The notes beneath the pieces were generated by a model, which saw only the letters and a program-made list of their open reading frames with translations, was not told the DNA's origin and made no database searches. Source: Cordia subcordata (Eukaryota > Streptophyta > Magnoliopsida > Boraginales > Cordiaceae). From it: a stretch of DNA of 64,000 nucleotides. Position 1 is the first letter of the stretch. Each line of letters opens with the position of its first letter. Where the stretch lies: positions 12,199,001-12,263,000 of the forward strand of contig JAPTOF010000007.1 in assembly GCA_028554755.1 (NCBI GenBank). Reading direction: 5' to 3'. The position numbers were made by a program, and so were the translations under genes. Shown piece by piece: positions 48,711 to 59,445 of this stretch.

Positions 48711-49560
48711 TTATGTGTAGAAAGTGTAGGTGCCAATGATATGGTGACACTTTTTGAAATTTGATTTTGGAGGAATTAGCATTGTTGCTTCCAAGAATTT
48801 CCCATGCTCTTTGCATTTTGGGTTTCTTGCTGAATTTGACTGAATAAGGCAAGATTCAAAAGGATTTGGTGGACTATTCTTCTCCAAAGAATTTTGCTCA
48901 ATGGCATTAACTCGCACACAACAATCAGATTCTGATGGGTTGTCCATTGCTTTGAAAACATTAAAAACCACTTTTTCATCTTGAACCCTCAAAACAAGCT
49001 CTCTTTTCTCTACACTGATTAACGCCTTCCCAGTAGCCAAGAAAGGTCGACCCAAGATAATTGGAATTTGTCCATCTTCCTCCATGTCTAAAATAATGAA
49101 ATATGCAGGAAAGATATTTTTGTCCACTTTCACCCAAACATCCTCAATAACTCTACGTGGGTACTTGATAGATCTGTCAGCTAATTGCAACGACACCGTT
49201 GTTGGCTGAACTTCCCCAACCTCAAGTTTCTTGTAGATTAAAAGTGGCATCAAATTAACACTAGCAACAAGATCACATAAAGCCCTATCAAAAGTGAAAT
49301 TCCCAATCGTGCATGGTATTGTGAAGCTTCCAAGATCTTTCAATTTATGTGGTAGCTTTTTCTGCAAGATTGTGCTACACTCTTTAGTCAAATTCGCCAA
49401 CTCAAAATCACCTAGCTTCCTCTTCTTGGATAAGACCTCTTTAAAAATTTTCACATAACTAGGCATTTGTTCCAAAGCATCAACAAAAGGAATATTGAAG
49501 TGCAACTTTTTAAAGACTTCAAGAAATTTGGAAAATTGCTTATCTAATTGCTGCTTCTTG
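48711..49560 (-). pseudogene. Ty3/gypsy aspartic protease region, catalytic Gly replaced
   Basis: The translation shows FKEVLSKKRKLGDFELANLT, LPHKLKDLGSFTIPCTIGNF, then CDLVASVNLMPLLIYKKL, VSLQLADRSIKYPRRVIEDV and IPIILGRPFLATGKALISVE. The active site in relatives is DLGASVN; here the Gly codon is GTT at 49266-49268, giving DLV, so the enzyme is probably inactive. The 264-codon stretch 48711-49505 has no stop. Downstream lies a short Ser/Asn-rich tail rather than reverse transcriptase. Confidence 0.85.
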
Positions 49561-49789
49561 AGTCTTTGAGGAAATGGAATTGGTGCAGTATAACTTTCTT
49601 TTTGAATCCCCTCTTCTTCCTGCTTTGTGACTTTCTCTACATATTTTGTGTCTTCTGCATCATGACTTTCCTTTGTTGCACTCTTTGTCTTTGGTTCTTC
49701 AAGCTTTCATCCATTCCTCAACATAATTGTATATGCTTGCTCTTTTTAGTTGACCTCTGTATTGCTTGGCAATGTACCCTTTGTTCTTT

Positions 49790-51094
49790 CATTTAATAAG
49801 TTGGCAATTTGTCCCATTTGTACCTCTAAATTCCTAATCGAAGCTGCCTGGTTTTGCAGAGTGGTGTCAGTTCATGCCATAAATTGAGAAGTATTCATGG
49901 TCAATTGAGCCAAGGCGTCTTTCAATGAAACCTTCTTTTCCGATATAGGAGCATTATTTGGAACTTGCGATGGCATATGCTGAGGCATAGGTGGTTGTCT
50001 CACATTATTGTTGTTGTTCCATGCAAAGTTTGGATGATTCCTCCATCCTGGATTGTAGATGTTGGAATATGGATTATTTTGCTTCTAAAAGTTCAAGACA
50101 AAATTGGCTTGTTCATTTGGCACTTTTCTAAATGGACTACCAACTTGACATTCATACTATTATGACTTCCTTTGCATAGATCATACCTTTGGATTGGGGT
50201 TTGGACAGTATTGACAGTGAAAGAGTTCATCTTTTTGGACAATACCTCAATTTGAGCTTGTAGAGCAGTAAGTGCTTCAACTTTATAAATCCCAGCAATT
50301 CTTTTCATGGTAACCCTTTCTGATGGCTGTTGATAATTGTTGGCAGCCATCTTCTCTAACAATTGATATGCTTTATCATGAGTTTTGCTCATTAATGCAA
50401 CTCAAGCAGCAACATCGATCAATGTGCGTGTACTATTGCTTAAACCATTATAAAAAATTTGTACTTGCAACCATGTTGGTGACCCATGGTGAGGACACTT
50501 TCTGACCAAGTCCTTGTAGCACTCCCAAGCCTCATACAATAAGTCTCCTTCATATTGGCAAAAAGTAGTGATATCAATCCTCATCTTTGCTGTCTTTGCT
50601 GGCAGGAAGAACTTGGTAAAAAATTTTTAAACTAATTTATCCCGTGTAGTGATAGTTCCTATGGGTAATGAGTTCAACCACTACTTTGCCTTGTCTCATA
50701 AAGAGAACGAAAACAACCTCAATCTAATGGCATCATCAGCAACACCATTGTGTTTGATGTATCATAGATCTCCAAAAAATTTGCAATGTGAGCATTTGAA
50801 TCATCATTTGTTAACCCTCCAAATTGCACAGAAGTCTGAATCATTTGTATGATAGATGGCTTGATCTCAAAATTGTTGGCTTGAATCGCTAGCCTCCTTA
50901 TGCTTCATGCACTGCCTTCCATTGATAGTATCGCATGCTCCCTTTGTGCTCGTGCATTGTTAGCTCCTTCTTGTTGCCTAGCCATCTCTTTTACTTCTTT
51001 CTTGATAGCCTTGATTGCTTGCTTATTTTTGTGGAAAGTTCTTTCGATTTCAGGATCAGGAGGACACAACTCTCCATGTTTAGTTCTAGTCATG
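49790..51094 (-). pseudogene. Ty3/gypsy gag (degenerate)
   Basis: ATG at 51094 gives MTRTKHGELCPPDPEIERTF and a Lys/Gln-rich helix, then a stop near 50905. IQANNFEIKPSIIQMIQT and GGLTNDDSNAHIANFLEI follow. The gag core YEAWECYKDLVRKCPHHG then FYNGLSNSTRTLIDVAA and LLEKMAANNYQQPSERV parallels the Athila gag at 58117 (HEAWERFKDLLRQCPHHG, FFRGLNEQNRMMVNAASGG). At least four stops interrupt it. Confidence 0.88.
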
Positions 51095-51183
51095 CACCAA
51101 GCACAAGAACTCAAATTAAACAAGAGAAAGAAAAAATTCAAATTATAAGACAAGCCTAGTATTCATATTGACAAATGACACAA

Positions 51184-51201
51184 TCCCTGGCAACGATGCC
51201 A
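51184..51201 (-). promoter_or_regulatory. Primer binding site of the gag-protease-only element
   Basis: The minus strand reads TGGCATCGTTGCCAGGGA, close to the Asp-tRNA primer site TGGCGCCGTTGCCGGGGA used by Athila-type elements. Confidence 0.8.
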
Positions 51202-51208
51202 AAATCTT

Positions 51209-51550
51209 GTTTGTGTAAAAACCGCAAGCGCACAGTATCGTGACAAGTAATAAAGTGATGTGTAGAGTATCGTTCCCACGAAGATTGTGTTGTCAAGTAC
51301 TGAAATTGACAAATCTTATTACTACTTGAATAATTGAAGGAAAATAATAAGGAAAACTTTAATCAAAATAAATAACTAAATTCCTAAGTAATTAATAAAC
51401 TGGCAAGAAATAAATTAAAAACAATTAATAAAAGAAAAAAATGAAAATTAAAATTAATAAACTAACAAGAACATACAAATAAAGATGACTAGGGCATGTG
51501 ATTTTACCTAAGACACCTACTAGATATTTTATTTAGTTGTGCACTTTTTC
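51209..51550 (-). repeat. 5' LTR fragment of the gag-protease-only element
   Basis: It matches the first ~340 bp of the 1680-bp left LTR, ending in GTGCACTTTTT. The rest is absent from the window, apparently displaced by the Mutator-like element that starts near 51551. Confidence 0.85.
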
Positions 51551-52216
51551 GGATTTTTTTTACCCAATTTTTAAAATACCTTGCAAAACTAACCCAATTC
51601 GTGCTACGGTTTCAAAAATAACCCAAACTGGTTCTTAAAACGCGGATTACGCATTCCGATAACACGGATCATTGTTTGTAATGGAAAAATTCAAACTATG
51701 AATGCAACCGGCACCATGAATGCGGGGGACGTTCCCATAATGCTGCCGCTAGTGTAGCGCATTCCGGGAACGCGGCCCGCGTTCTTGGTGCACGGCCGCG
51801 CTCCATAAATTCGTTCAGCAGCCCATTTTTTCCCATATCACCAATTGCAATCCAAAAAAATTCCCCCAACCCCCAGATGAAAACTTTTAGATTTTCAGCC
51901 TCATTGCGAAGGATATAGCCTTTATCTTGTAAGTTATTTATTTTATATTGTATTTTGCAATTATATTTAATGTTTTAAGTTATGTAATTTGTTTCTAGTT
52001 TGTGAAATTTTTGTTTTGGTAGTTAATTTTAGTTTGTGTTAATTTGTATTTTAATTGTTGTTAGTTTAGGGATGAATAATTTAAGAAGTTAGTTATTTAA
52101 TAAATTAGAAATTTAAATTTTTTAGATTAAAGTAAAGTTAGTCAATTGTAGAAAATTAGAATTATAGCTTAGGTTTTATAATATAATTTCAACATTATTA
52201 TTAGAATTAGAATTAA

Positions 52217-52247
<31 letters not shown>

Positions 52248-52441
52248 TTGATTATTATTATTATTATTACTGTTATTATTATTATTATTATTAATCTTTA
52301 TTATTATTATTATTATTATTATTACTACTACTACTACTACTACTACTATTATTGATATTATTATTATTATGATTAGTGTTATCATTATTATTATTTAATA
52401 AATTAGAGATTTAAATTTTAGAATAAAGTAAAGTTAGTTAA
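51551..52441. other. 5' region of the Mutator-like element, no gene
   Basis: It contains a GC-rich stretch at about 51620-51830 with repeats of GCGGNNGCATTCCG-type motifs (for example GCATTCCGGGAACGCGGCCC), then AT-rich sequence. Confidence 0.5.
52196..52400. repeat. (TTA)n trinucleotide microsatellite with (CTA)n core
   Basis: About 200 bp of ATT/TTA units run here, with a CTA run at about 52322-52349. It lies just upstream of the mobile domain gene, and apparent Asn- or Ile-rich reading frames here are artefacts. Confidence 0.92.
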
Positions 52442-54970
52442 TTGTTATTATTATTTTTTATTTTAGGATCCATTATAGATAGTCAACCTACACCAGTAAA
52501 CACCACGTTGTTGTGCCACTATATGGAGCACCGGGTCCAATATTTGCAGGATCTACATCATTTGGGTACTTTTAGATGCTATGGGTCGGATCAGCCTTTG
52601 TTTAATGATCCAGAGCACCCATTGGTACAACAACAGTTGGTCGAGACAGGATTTTATGGGCGTTATAAATCCCGCCACCATTAGCTTAACTGCGGGTTGA
52701 TTACTGCCATGATTGAGAGGTGGTGGCTGAAGATCTACACATTTCATTTGCCCATAGGGGAGGCTACCATCACCCTGTAGGATGTGGCCGTCTATTGGGG
52801 TCTTCCTGTAATTGGTACACCTTTTTCGGTGCTTGATACGACCCCACGCTCGAGGGATGATTGGGTTGTTACGATTTGTGATTTGCTGGGGATTGATGCA
52901 GATACAGTTGCGGACGATGGTACCGACTGTATTGACATTGTAGGGAACTCGATAAATTTCGTCCAGCTGCGGGGTAGGTTTGTGATATAGGATACTCCGG
53001 ATAACCCCATTCAGGACCAGGCACGGCAGTAAGCACGGTTGTGGATATTTCTCGTGATTTGCTGTCACCTATTTGCAAACACGAGTACGAATGAGGGTAA
53101 TTTGGCCTGGTTGATCCATTTGGTAGACTTTGAGTGGATTCAATAGTACAACTGGGGCGTAGCTGTACTAGCATATTTGTACCAGCAGCTTGACCGCACC
53201 TCTTTCTGTTAGTGTAAGGGTGTATACGGAGCCGTGACAATGGTCCAGGTATTGGTTTGCATCACGTAGTTATGTTTAGATTTTCTGAATGTTAACTTTA
53301 TTATAACAGGCATTATTATAACATAACACATGTTTACTGCTTGTAGTTTTTTGCAGGGGATAGATTCCCGGCTTTTCGGCCTCAGCTCCTACATCCCACG
53401 AGAGAGTGGCTACAGCGATAGCAGCATCATCTTGAGCATCTGTTTCACCTCCCTAGCATTCCATGAGGTGCTATGTTTTACATGAAAAAGGAAATGATAG
53501 ATGCATTCGGAAAGTCAGGGCAGGTTGAGTGTCGGGATGTTGTAGACCATTTGCAGCCTGACGAGGTATAGTACACTTAAGTTGCTTCATTAAAAATTCT
53601 TATCTTGTATTATTGAACACGTGCGTGATGTATGTAATTAACTATTCGGTACTTGTTTTGGTTACAGTTTATATGGCAGTCATTTAGGATGATATTGGGC
53701 AACCTGCCACCGTACTGTGTTCTCGACAGTGACGTTTGGCGTGCTCGGATCGCATTGATATTTTGGCATACTGTTGAGTGGCACCGTCCGAATTGTGTCT
53801 TGCGGCAGCTTGGACTACGGTTGGCAATCCTTCATGATCCGCCTACTCATAAGAAACACAGGGAAGGAAAAGAAATGGTTGAGAAAGCTGCGCTAACACA
53901 GGCAGCAAATATGTAAAGGAAATAGCAGCAGCATGTTCTTTACGGACAGTTGGAGGATGCGCTGATGGTAACAGCACTCCAGACTTACATGACTTGGTAT
54001 CGTCGGGTGACTATATTATATGTCGGTCATCCAAGTACACGTCATAGGAGGGACGGTTATGTGACGTCTGCACATGATGAGACTTCACTGGTGAGCAGCC
54101 TTTGTACTCGTTTTTTCGTCCTTAATGAAAACTGTGGACTATTATTTGAAATTAACCACAATATGTTATATTTTCCTCCAAGTGTCAATTGTACAGCACG
54201 TGGTCCACTGTTCTTGTGATTTGCTATAGTGATACGAGCAGGGGGACCTTCACGGCGATGCATAGTCCATGGAACATGTGATGTGACACTTGCAGCTTAT
54301 GCAGCTGCATGGCAAGAGTGCACTTCGACACACACAACACGAGCATCTCATACAGTAGAGAACGGCGTGAGAGTTGCCTGATGCACCTCTGATACAGCCA
54401 TTGCAACAGCATAGAGAGCATCGTTCATAGTATGCGTGACCTTCGCAGTGCACTCACACATATCCCAACAGGTCATAACAGCCGTTCACCCCCGAGGCAC
54501 CATTTCCACATTATCGTCCACCCACACAGCCATCATTGCATCGATCCACGTATCGGTTGGACCCCATTGATTTTTCCAGCATGTAGATAGGTCAGAACAG
54601 TGGCAGTAGATACAGTATGTTCCAAGGTGGCGGATCCTCCAAGCCGGTGATTGATGAGCCAGATGACGACGAGAAGGATGACGAGGCAACACAGAACGAG
54701 TCATTGGGGGGTCTCCGAGCATTTACATGGGGTCTTGGGACTATGTTCACGAGCAGTTGATGGATAGTGGTATTGAGCAGCAAGGCCAGCCGCCACTGTC
54801 CGAGGCACCTGCGACCCAGGCACCAGCCACACAGCCACAGCCATAAGAGCCTCTACGTCGTCAGACACGTTCGTTCAGGAAACACCACGTACCATCCCCT
54901 GTTAGACATCAGTTACCTAACCGCACTAACAGGGGAAAAGGCCCTGATCATTACACAGCTGGATGATGTA
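52442..54970 (+). pseudogene. Plant mobile domain (MAIN-like) protein, transposon-borne, degenerate
   Basis: Segments in order are HYMEHRVQYLQDLHHLGTFR, AMIERWWLKIYTFHLPIGEA, TITL-stop-DVAVYWGLPVIGTPF, LAWLIHLVDFEWIQ, YNWGVAVLAYLYQQLDRTS, then after introns FWHTVEWHRPNCVLRQLGL and a tail RRQTRSFRKHHVPSPVRHQL. This is the plant mobile domain layout; the signature is normally TITLQDV, and here Gln is TAG at 52778-52780 (CAG to TAG). Probable GT-AG junctions are near 53249/53351, 53566/53668 and 54090. At least five stops are present. Host MAIN-like proteins affect silencing and meristem maintenance; this transposon copy has no demonstrated role. Confidence 0.8.
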
Positions 54971-55326
54971 TTTAGTTTTAGAGCACATTTTTTTCATATG
55001 TATTTATGACACATTACTATGTATTGATGGGACTATGTCTTGTTTTTTCATTTATGTTAGACTATGTTATATTTTTTATGGTCCATTGAGTACTTAATGT
55101 ATGTTATATTTTTTATGGTCCATTGAGTACTTAATGTTTCCAATTAAGTACGTTGTGCACAAGTTACCTACAGTTGAAGTAGACATTACAACTTTATTTA
55201 CACAATAACATTAAAACATAACAACAAATAAACATAAAATGATTACACAATAACATTACAACGTCACAATAAATAAACATAAAACGATTACATATAACAC
55301 TTGCGACAACTAGTAAACATAACAGA

Positions 55327-55898
55327 TTATGCATTTTGGTTGTTGGGGCAAATTGCAGCAGTGTGACCTAGTTGACCACATGCTGTACACCTTTGTCATC
55401 CATGGCGATCCGAGTGATCCATCTCGTTTGGGATGCGCCGGTCTACGACTCGTTCTCTTCTCTGTCTATCACGACTCGTCCTCTTCTCTGTCGATCACGA
55501 CTTGGGTTCCGATGCAACGTCCATGTAGGTGTTGGAGGCCAAGAAAATTAGTGTCCAAGAGGCTCGAATGTCCTCCAATAGGTATCTTTGTACGATTTGA
55601 CTGTCAACTGTTAAGGTATCATGTTCTCCACATTAAACTCCCTAAACCGAGCCACAGTTCGTGCATGTGATCATGGTAAGTGATATTCAACCCACTGGCC
55701 GCAAGTACACGTACTTTCTTTCTAGTTGACAACCTAGTATGGCCGATTCTCGTTCCATCGCACTGGCAACCGACTGACCTAGTATCTACCATCCTATTTG
55801 AAACTAAGTACATGATGGCGATGTGACGAGGTCTCCCATTTCTCTAAGATCTCTCTCATACTAGGAGGGAGCCGATGACCTTCACTCTCCAATTGCAT
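55327..55898 (-). pseudogene. MULE transposase C-terminus with SWIM zinc finger and zinc knuckle, interrupted
   Basis: The minus strand from 55898 reads MQLESEGHRLPPSMREILEK, then CTCGQWVEYHLP-stop-SHARTVARFREFNVEN. This matches the MULE SWIM finger CxCxnCxH, with the third Cys codon now TGA. MIP-stop-QLTVKSYKDTYWRTFEP follows, then after a frame change a CCHC knuckle CTACGQLGHTAAICPNNQNA and TAA at 55327-55329. Four or more stops are present. The gene is cut at its upstream side by the Athila LTR that begins at 55901. Confidence 0.78.
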
Positions 55899-55900
55899 GG

Positions 55901-57734
55901 TGATGTGTTGTGATTTTGTGTGTGTTTGCATTGTCATTTACCTATATTTTAGAGGTGTTGAGTGCTCATAATGATGCATTAGTGTAGTGCTTTTGATAAG
56001 AATAGGCTTAAGCGTAAACAAATGTGCATATCGAGTTTAAGAGACAAATTGCCACACTAATTGCTTATTTTCAATGATTTAAGTGAACTTTGGGTTAAGA
56101 TCAAGATTGGACGATGAAAGGTGATGAAGATGGGAAATGCACGGGTCTAAGAGAGAAGACCAGAGGCCGAAAAGACAAAGAATAGAGGAAGAAAGTCAGC
56201 CGGACGACCACCCTTCTAGAGCCGGTCGATCGTCTAGGTCGACCGGCCACTTCAGAGAGCAACATTAAAAAAGCTGGACGACCACTCCAGAGGCCGATCG
56301 ACCTAGACGGTCGACCGGCAATATGCTGAGAACATATAAATAGGGCCCGATTCTGCAGAAAAGGAGGAGGACTTTTTGGTAGATTAACACACACTTCACA
56401 CCTAAAATTCTCACACACTTAACCCTAGATCTCACCCATTTCACACACACTTTTCACACATTTCTCACTAAGAACCAAGATTGATTTGGAGGGTTCAAAC
56501 ATTTTGGAATCAAGTTTGCTCAAAAGCTTTGTACAAGATTAGCTAGGATGAAAGGGAAGTTTCATTATCTCTCTTTCATTCTATTTCCTATTATGATTGA
56601 GTAGACTTGTGTAGGGTGATTTAACTTATGTAATGGGATAATTATATACTCTTATGATATGGGATATGATGGCTGAATATATGTACATGTTTCGAATTGT
56701 CTTGTTTAAATGGGTATTTTCTCATTCATGTCTAAGTGTTTGATAAAATGCCTAGATGAGTAACATGTGTATAAATTGAAGTTTGTTTGTTACTAAACAC
56801 ATCTAATCCATGTTATACTCATGTCTATGTGTTTATATGTGGATGCTATGAAGTGGGTAATGCTTTTATTCATGTCTATATGTATATTTGCATGCCTAGT
56901 AACGAGCATAACTTCAATAACGCATATGTGCTGGGTGTTAATTATTTCTAATGGTGTGAACTGAACATGACGATGTTTGGTAGTTGAATAGGTTCCATTA
57001 TTCACGCGCACCTTGGCCTTGAACATGTATGAACGCACTAGCAAGTCAAATCCTACTGTAGTGACCTCAGAATGACGAAGTATAACTTAGGGCTAGTCTA
57101 GGCCGAGTCTCCTTTGGCTTTAAATCCAGCCAATAGGTTTCCGGATAGGTTTAGTCGACCTTAGCAACACTAGGTCTTGGCTTTAAATCCAGCCAAAGGT
57201 TTAGGTACTAAGGTAGGTTCATTCTAAGCCACCTAGGAAGTTAGTTAGTTACTCTTGAGGCCTTAGGTCATAAGGACCACGCCATAGCTCTAGGAGGCAC
57301 CACCTAGGGACGGACCTGCACCGAGTCCTACAGGGAAATTAGGGCACTAACTAGCAACCTAGTTAAGAGCACTCATGATAGTTAGCCATCATCCCTTAAT
57401 CCCATAGCATTTGAGTATAGAATTACCCATTCATAAGTCGAAGTCACCCTACCCCCTTCTCAAGTGTTAGTTCCCTCTTGACCAGCTTGTGTTCCCATTT
57501 TTCATATTCATAGTTTAGTTTTATTTCCTTTACCTAGAGCTCCCGATAATCCAAAACCCCAAAAAGATGTCTAGTTTAGATCTTTCTTTTTGGCACTTTT
57601 TAGAACACCAAGCATAGAATTCACCCACATTATTCATGCCTCCCTGTGGTTCGACACCCGCACTTGTACACACAATATTGCACGATCCGTACGCTTGCGG
57701 GTCTTTTAGAGCTTGCACTCGAAAGACGACACCA
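55901..57734 (+). repeat. 5' LTR of the Athila-like element (1834 bp)
   Basis: It starts TGATGTGTTGTG and ends GACGACACCA, with boundaries set by alignment to the solo LTR at 40546-42407. It carries GGTCGACCGGC-type palindromic motifs at about 56195-56320, like those of the Sirevirus LTRs. Confidence 0.85.
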
Positions 57735-57740
57735 AGTTCT

Positions 57741-57758
57741 TGCCGCCGCTGCCGGGGA
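57741..57758 (+). promoter_or_regulatory. Primer binding site of the Athila-like element
   Basis: TGCCGCCGCTGCCGGGGA starts six bases after the LTR. It differs at one position from TGGCGCCGCTGCCGGGGA, the Asp-tRNA-type site of this lineage. Confidence 0.8.
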
Positions 57759-58116
57759 GGCACGGTGATTTGTATTCTTTGCTTGCGTGTTTTGGTAGTT
57801 GCTTTTCTTACTTTCTTGCTTTTTATTTATAGTTTGTTTAGTTTTTGCTTATCTTGTTTACTGTTCATATTATCTTCCTTTGATCCTTGCTTATCTATTT
57901 CAGCTTTTGTCGTTGTTTTTAATAGACTCTTTAGGATTGTGGTTTATTTGCTGTAGTTTTAGGAATACTGAACTTTTCGGGGGTTGAAGTGGCCGGAGTT
58001 AAGATAGATTATGTATACTTGGTAGGAGATCCCTTAGAAATCCCCTAGTTTCTCTTAATCCTGAACCTGATAGAATTGCTAGACATTTCAAGAATTTAGT
58101 AGATCTACTTGAGGAG

Positions 58117-59421
58117 ATGGTCGATCCCAATCATCCTCCTGATCCTCCCAATCCCCCAATGAATCCCATTCCACCTCATGATCACATTGGGCATCAAGCC
58201 CAAGCTCATTTTAGACAAGAGCCCCGTAGACCGGATCCACCCATAGATGAGGAACCCACTCTTAGGCAATTCTTTCTCCCTGAAGCCTTTGAGCCCAATT
58301 TGGCTATTCAAATTCTGAGTTTGGGGGAGACGAACTTCGAGATTAAGCCTAATATGTTGGCTATGCTTCCCTCCTTCTACGGGAGAAGCAATGAGAGTCC
58401 TCTAGATCATATCACTGATTTTGTTGAGATGAGTTCCACTCTCCATATCCCCAATGTTTCTCAAGAGGTCATACGTCTAAGGTTGTTTCCTTTCTCTCTT
58501 AAGGACAAGGCTAGGACTTGGTTGCATTCCTTACCCAACGGTTGCATTACTACATGGGCTGAGCTTCAATCTAAGTTCTTCCAAAAATTTTATCCCATCA
58601 CCAAGACGGCCGACCTTAGGACCGCTATTATGACTTTCTCCCAGCATGACCTAGAATCTTTTCATGAGGCTTGGGAGAGGTTCAAGGATCTCCTTAGACA
58701 ATGTCCACACCATGGGTATGGCAATCATGACCTAATGCAATACTTCTTTCGAGGCTTAAATGAACAAAATAGGATGATGGTCAATGCCGCCTCCGGTGGT
58801 GGCTTCTATCTTTTGAGACCGACCGAGGCATGGGAGAAAATAGAAATGATGGCTGAAAATTCTTTTCAAAATTTTGCAATGGAAAGGTCTAGTCGGGGAG
58901 GCAACAAGAGAAGTGTTAGTGAGGTTGGAGTTTCTTTAGACTTACCCGCAAAGGTTGAGGCTTTGACAAATAAACTAGATCAATTCATTTCTTTGTCCAT
59001 TTCATCCCAAGGTCATAGGAATAGTTCTTTACGTTCTTCTTCCGTCCCTTTAGTTGTTGAAGTTTGTGCATTGTGCTCCGAGTCATCTCATGAGACCATA
59101 GCTTGTCCTTTAGCATCCCAATTTCCTGAATTCATGAAAGAGCAAGTGTGTGCCACACAAGGTTATTCTCATGAGTATAATCCATACTCGAACACATACA
59201 ATCCGGGTTGGAGGGACAACCCAAAATTTTCTCGGAGACAAGGACAGCATGAGTCTAGTTCACATCCTCAAGTTCCACCTCAGCAGCGACCCCGTCCTCA
59301 ATATCCCCCAGGATTCTATCATCTTAATCAACCCCGTCTCACTAGTCCTCCTCAACCTCAGGCTTTACCTGCTCCCTCTAGTAGCCAACCTCCTAGAAAT
59401 GACATGATGAAGATAATGTAG
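58117..59421 (+). CDS. Athila gag (first segment of the gag-pol frame)
   Basis: 434 codons from ATG at 58117 to TAG at 59421. The start is Pro-rich, followed by the gag core FEIKPNMLAMLPSFYGRSNE, KDKARTWLHSLPNGCITTWA, FHEAWERFKDLLRQCPHHGY and FFRGLNEQNRMMVNAASGG. A CCHC knuckle CALCSESSHETIAC lies at residues 317-330, and a Pro/Gln-rich tail follows. The same frame upstream still reads like gag (SLRNPLVSLNPEPDRIARHF) without an ATG, so the true N-terminus may begin about 35 codons earlier or the start codon was lost. The TAG is in frame with the protease and pol that follow. Confidence 0.88.
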   Translation: MVDPNHPPDPPNPPMNPIPPHDHIGHQAQAHFRQEPRRPDPPIDEEPTLRQFFLPEAFEPNLAIQILSLGETNFEIKPNMLAMLPSFYGRSNESPLDHITDFVEMSSTLHIPNVSQEVIRLRLFPFSLKDKARTWLHSLPNGCITTWAELQSKFFQKFYPITKTADLRTAIMTFSQHDLESFHEAWERFKDLLRQCPHHGYGNHDLMQYFFRGLNEQNRMMVNAASGGGFYLLRPTEAWEKIEMMAENSFQNFAMERSSRGGNKRSVSEVGVSLDLPAKVEALTNKLDQFISLSISSQGHRNSSLRSSSVPLVVEVCALCSESSHETIACPLASQFPEFMKEQVCATQGYSHEYNPYSNTYNPGWRDNPKFSRRQGQHESSSHPQVPPQQRPRPQYPPGFYHLNQPRLTSPPQPQALPAPSSSQPPRNDMMKIM

Positions 59422-59445
59422 TTCATTCAGAACCAACAATAGGAA

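Larger units (their letters stand above)
45019..51550 (-). mobile_element. Gag-protease-only LTR retrotransposon (Athila-like non-autonomous), right LTR interrupted
   Basis: The left LTR is 45019-46698. The right LTR starts at 51209 but matches only about 340 bp before the sequence changes to a Mutator-like element. From right to left on the minus strand there are an Asp-tRNA-type primer site, gag, protease, a GGAAGGCAACCC motif, about 1.8 kb of non-coding sequence and a polypurine tract. No reverse transcriptase, RNase H or integrase is found. It therefore resembles elements with terminal repeats and gag only, which move with enzymes from a relative. Confidence 0.85.
51551..55900. mobile_element. 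Mutator-like element (left part) carrying a plant mobile domain gene
   Basis: The left edge is inferred from the point where LTR similarity stops. It begins GGATTTTTTTTACCCAATTT. It holds a plant mobile domain pseudogene on + (52442-54970) and, tail to tail, the C-terminus of a MULE transposase on - (55327-55898). Plant mobile domain genes are known passengers of Mutator-like elements. The right part is displaced beyond the Athila insertion at 55901 and lies outside the window, so the terminal inverted repeat and 9-bp duplication could not be checked. Confidence 0.65.

Noticed and set aside
52176..52385. Minus-strand frame of Asn and Ile runs
   Set aside because: It is a translation of the TTA trinucleotide microsatellite.
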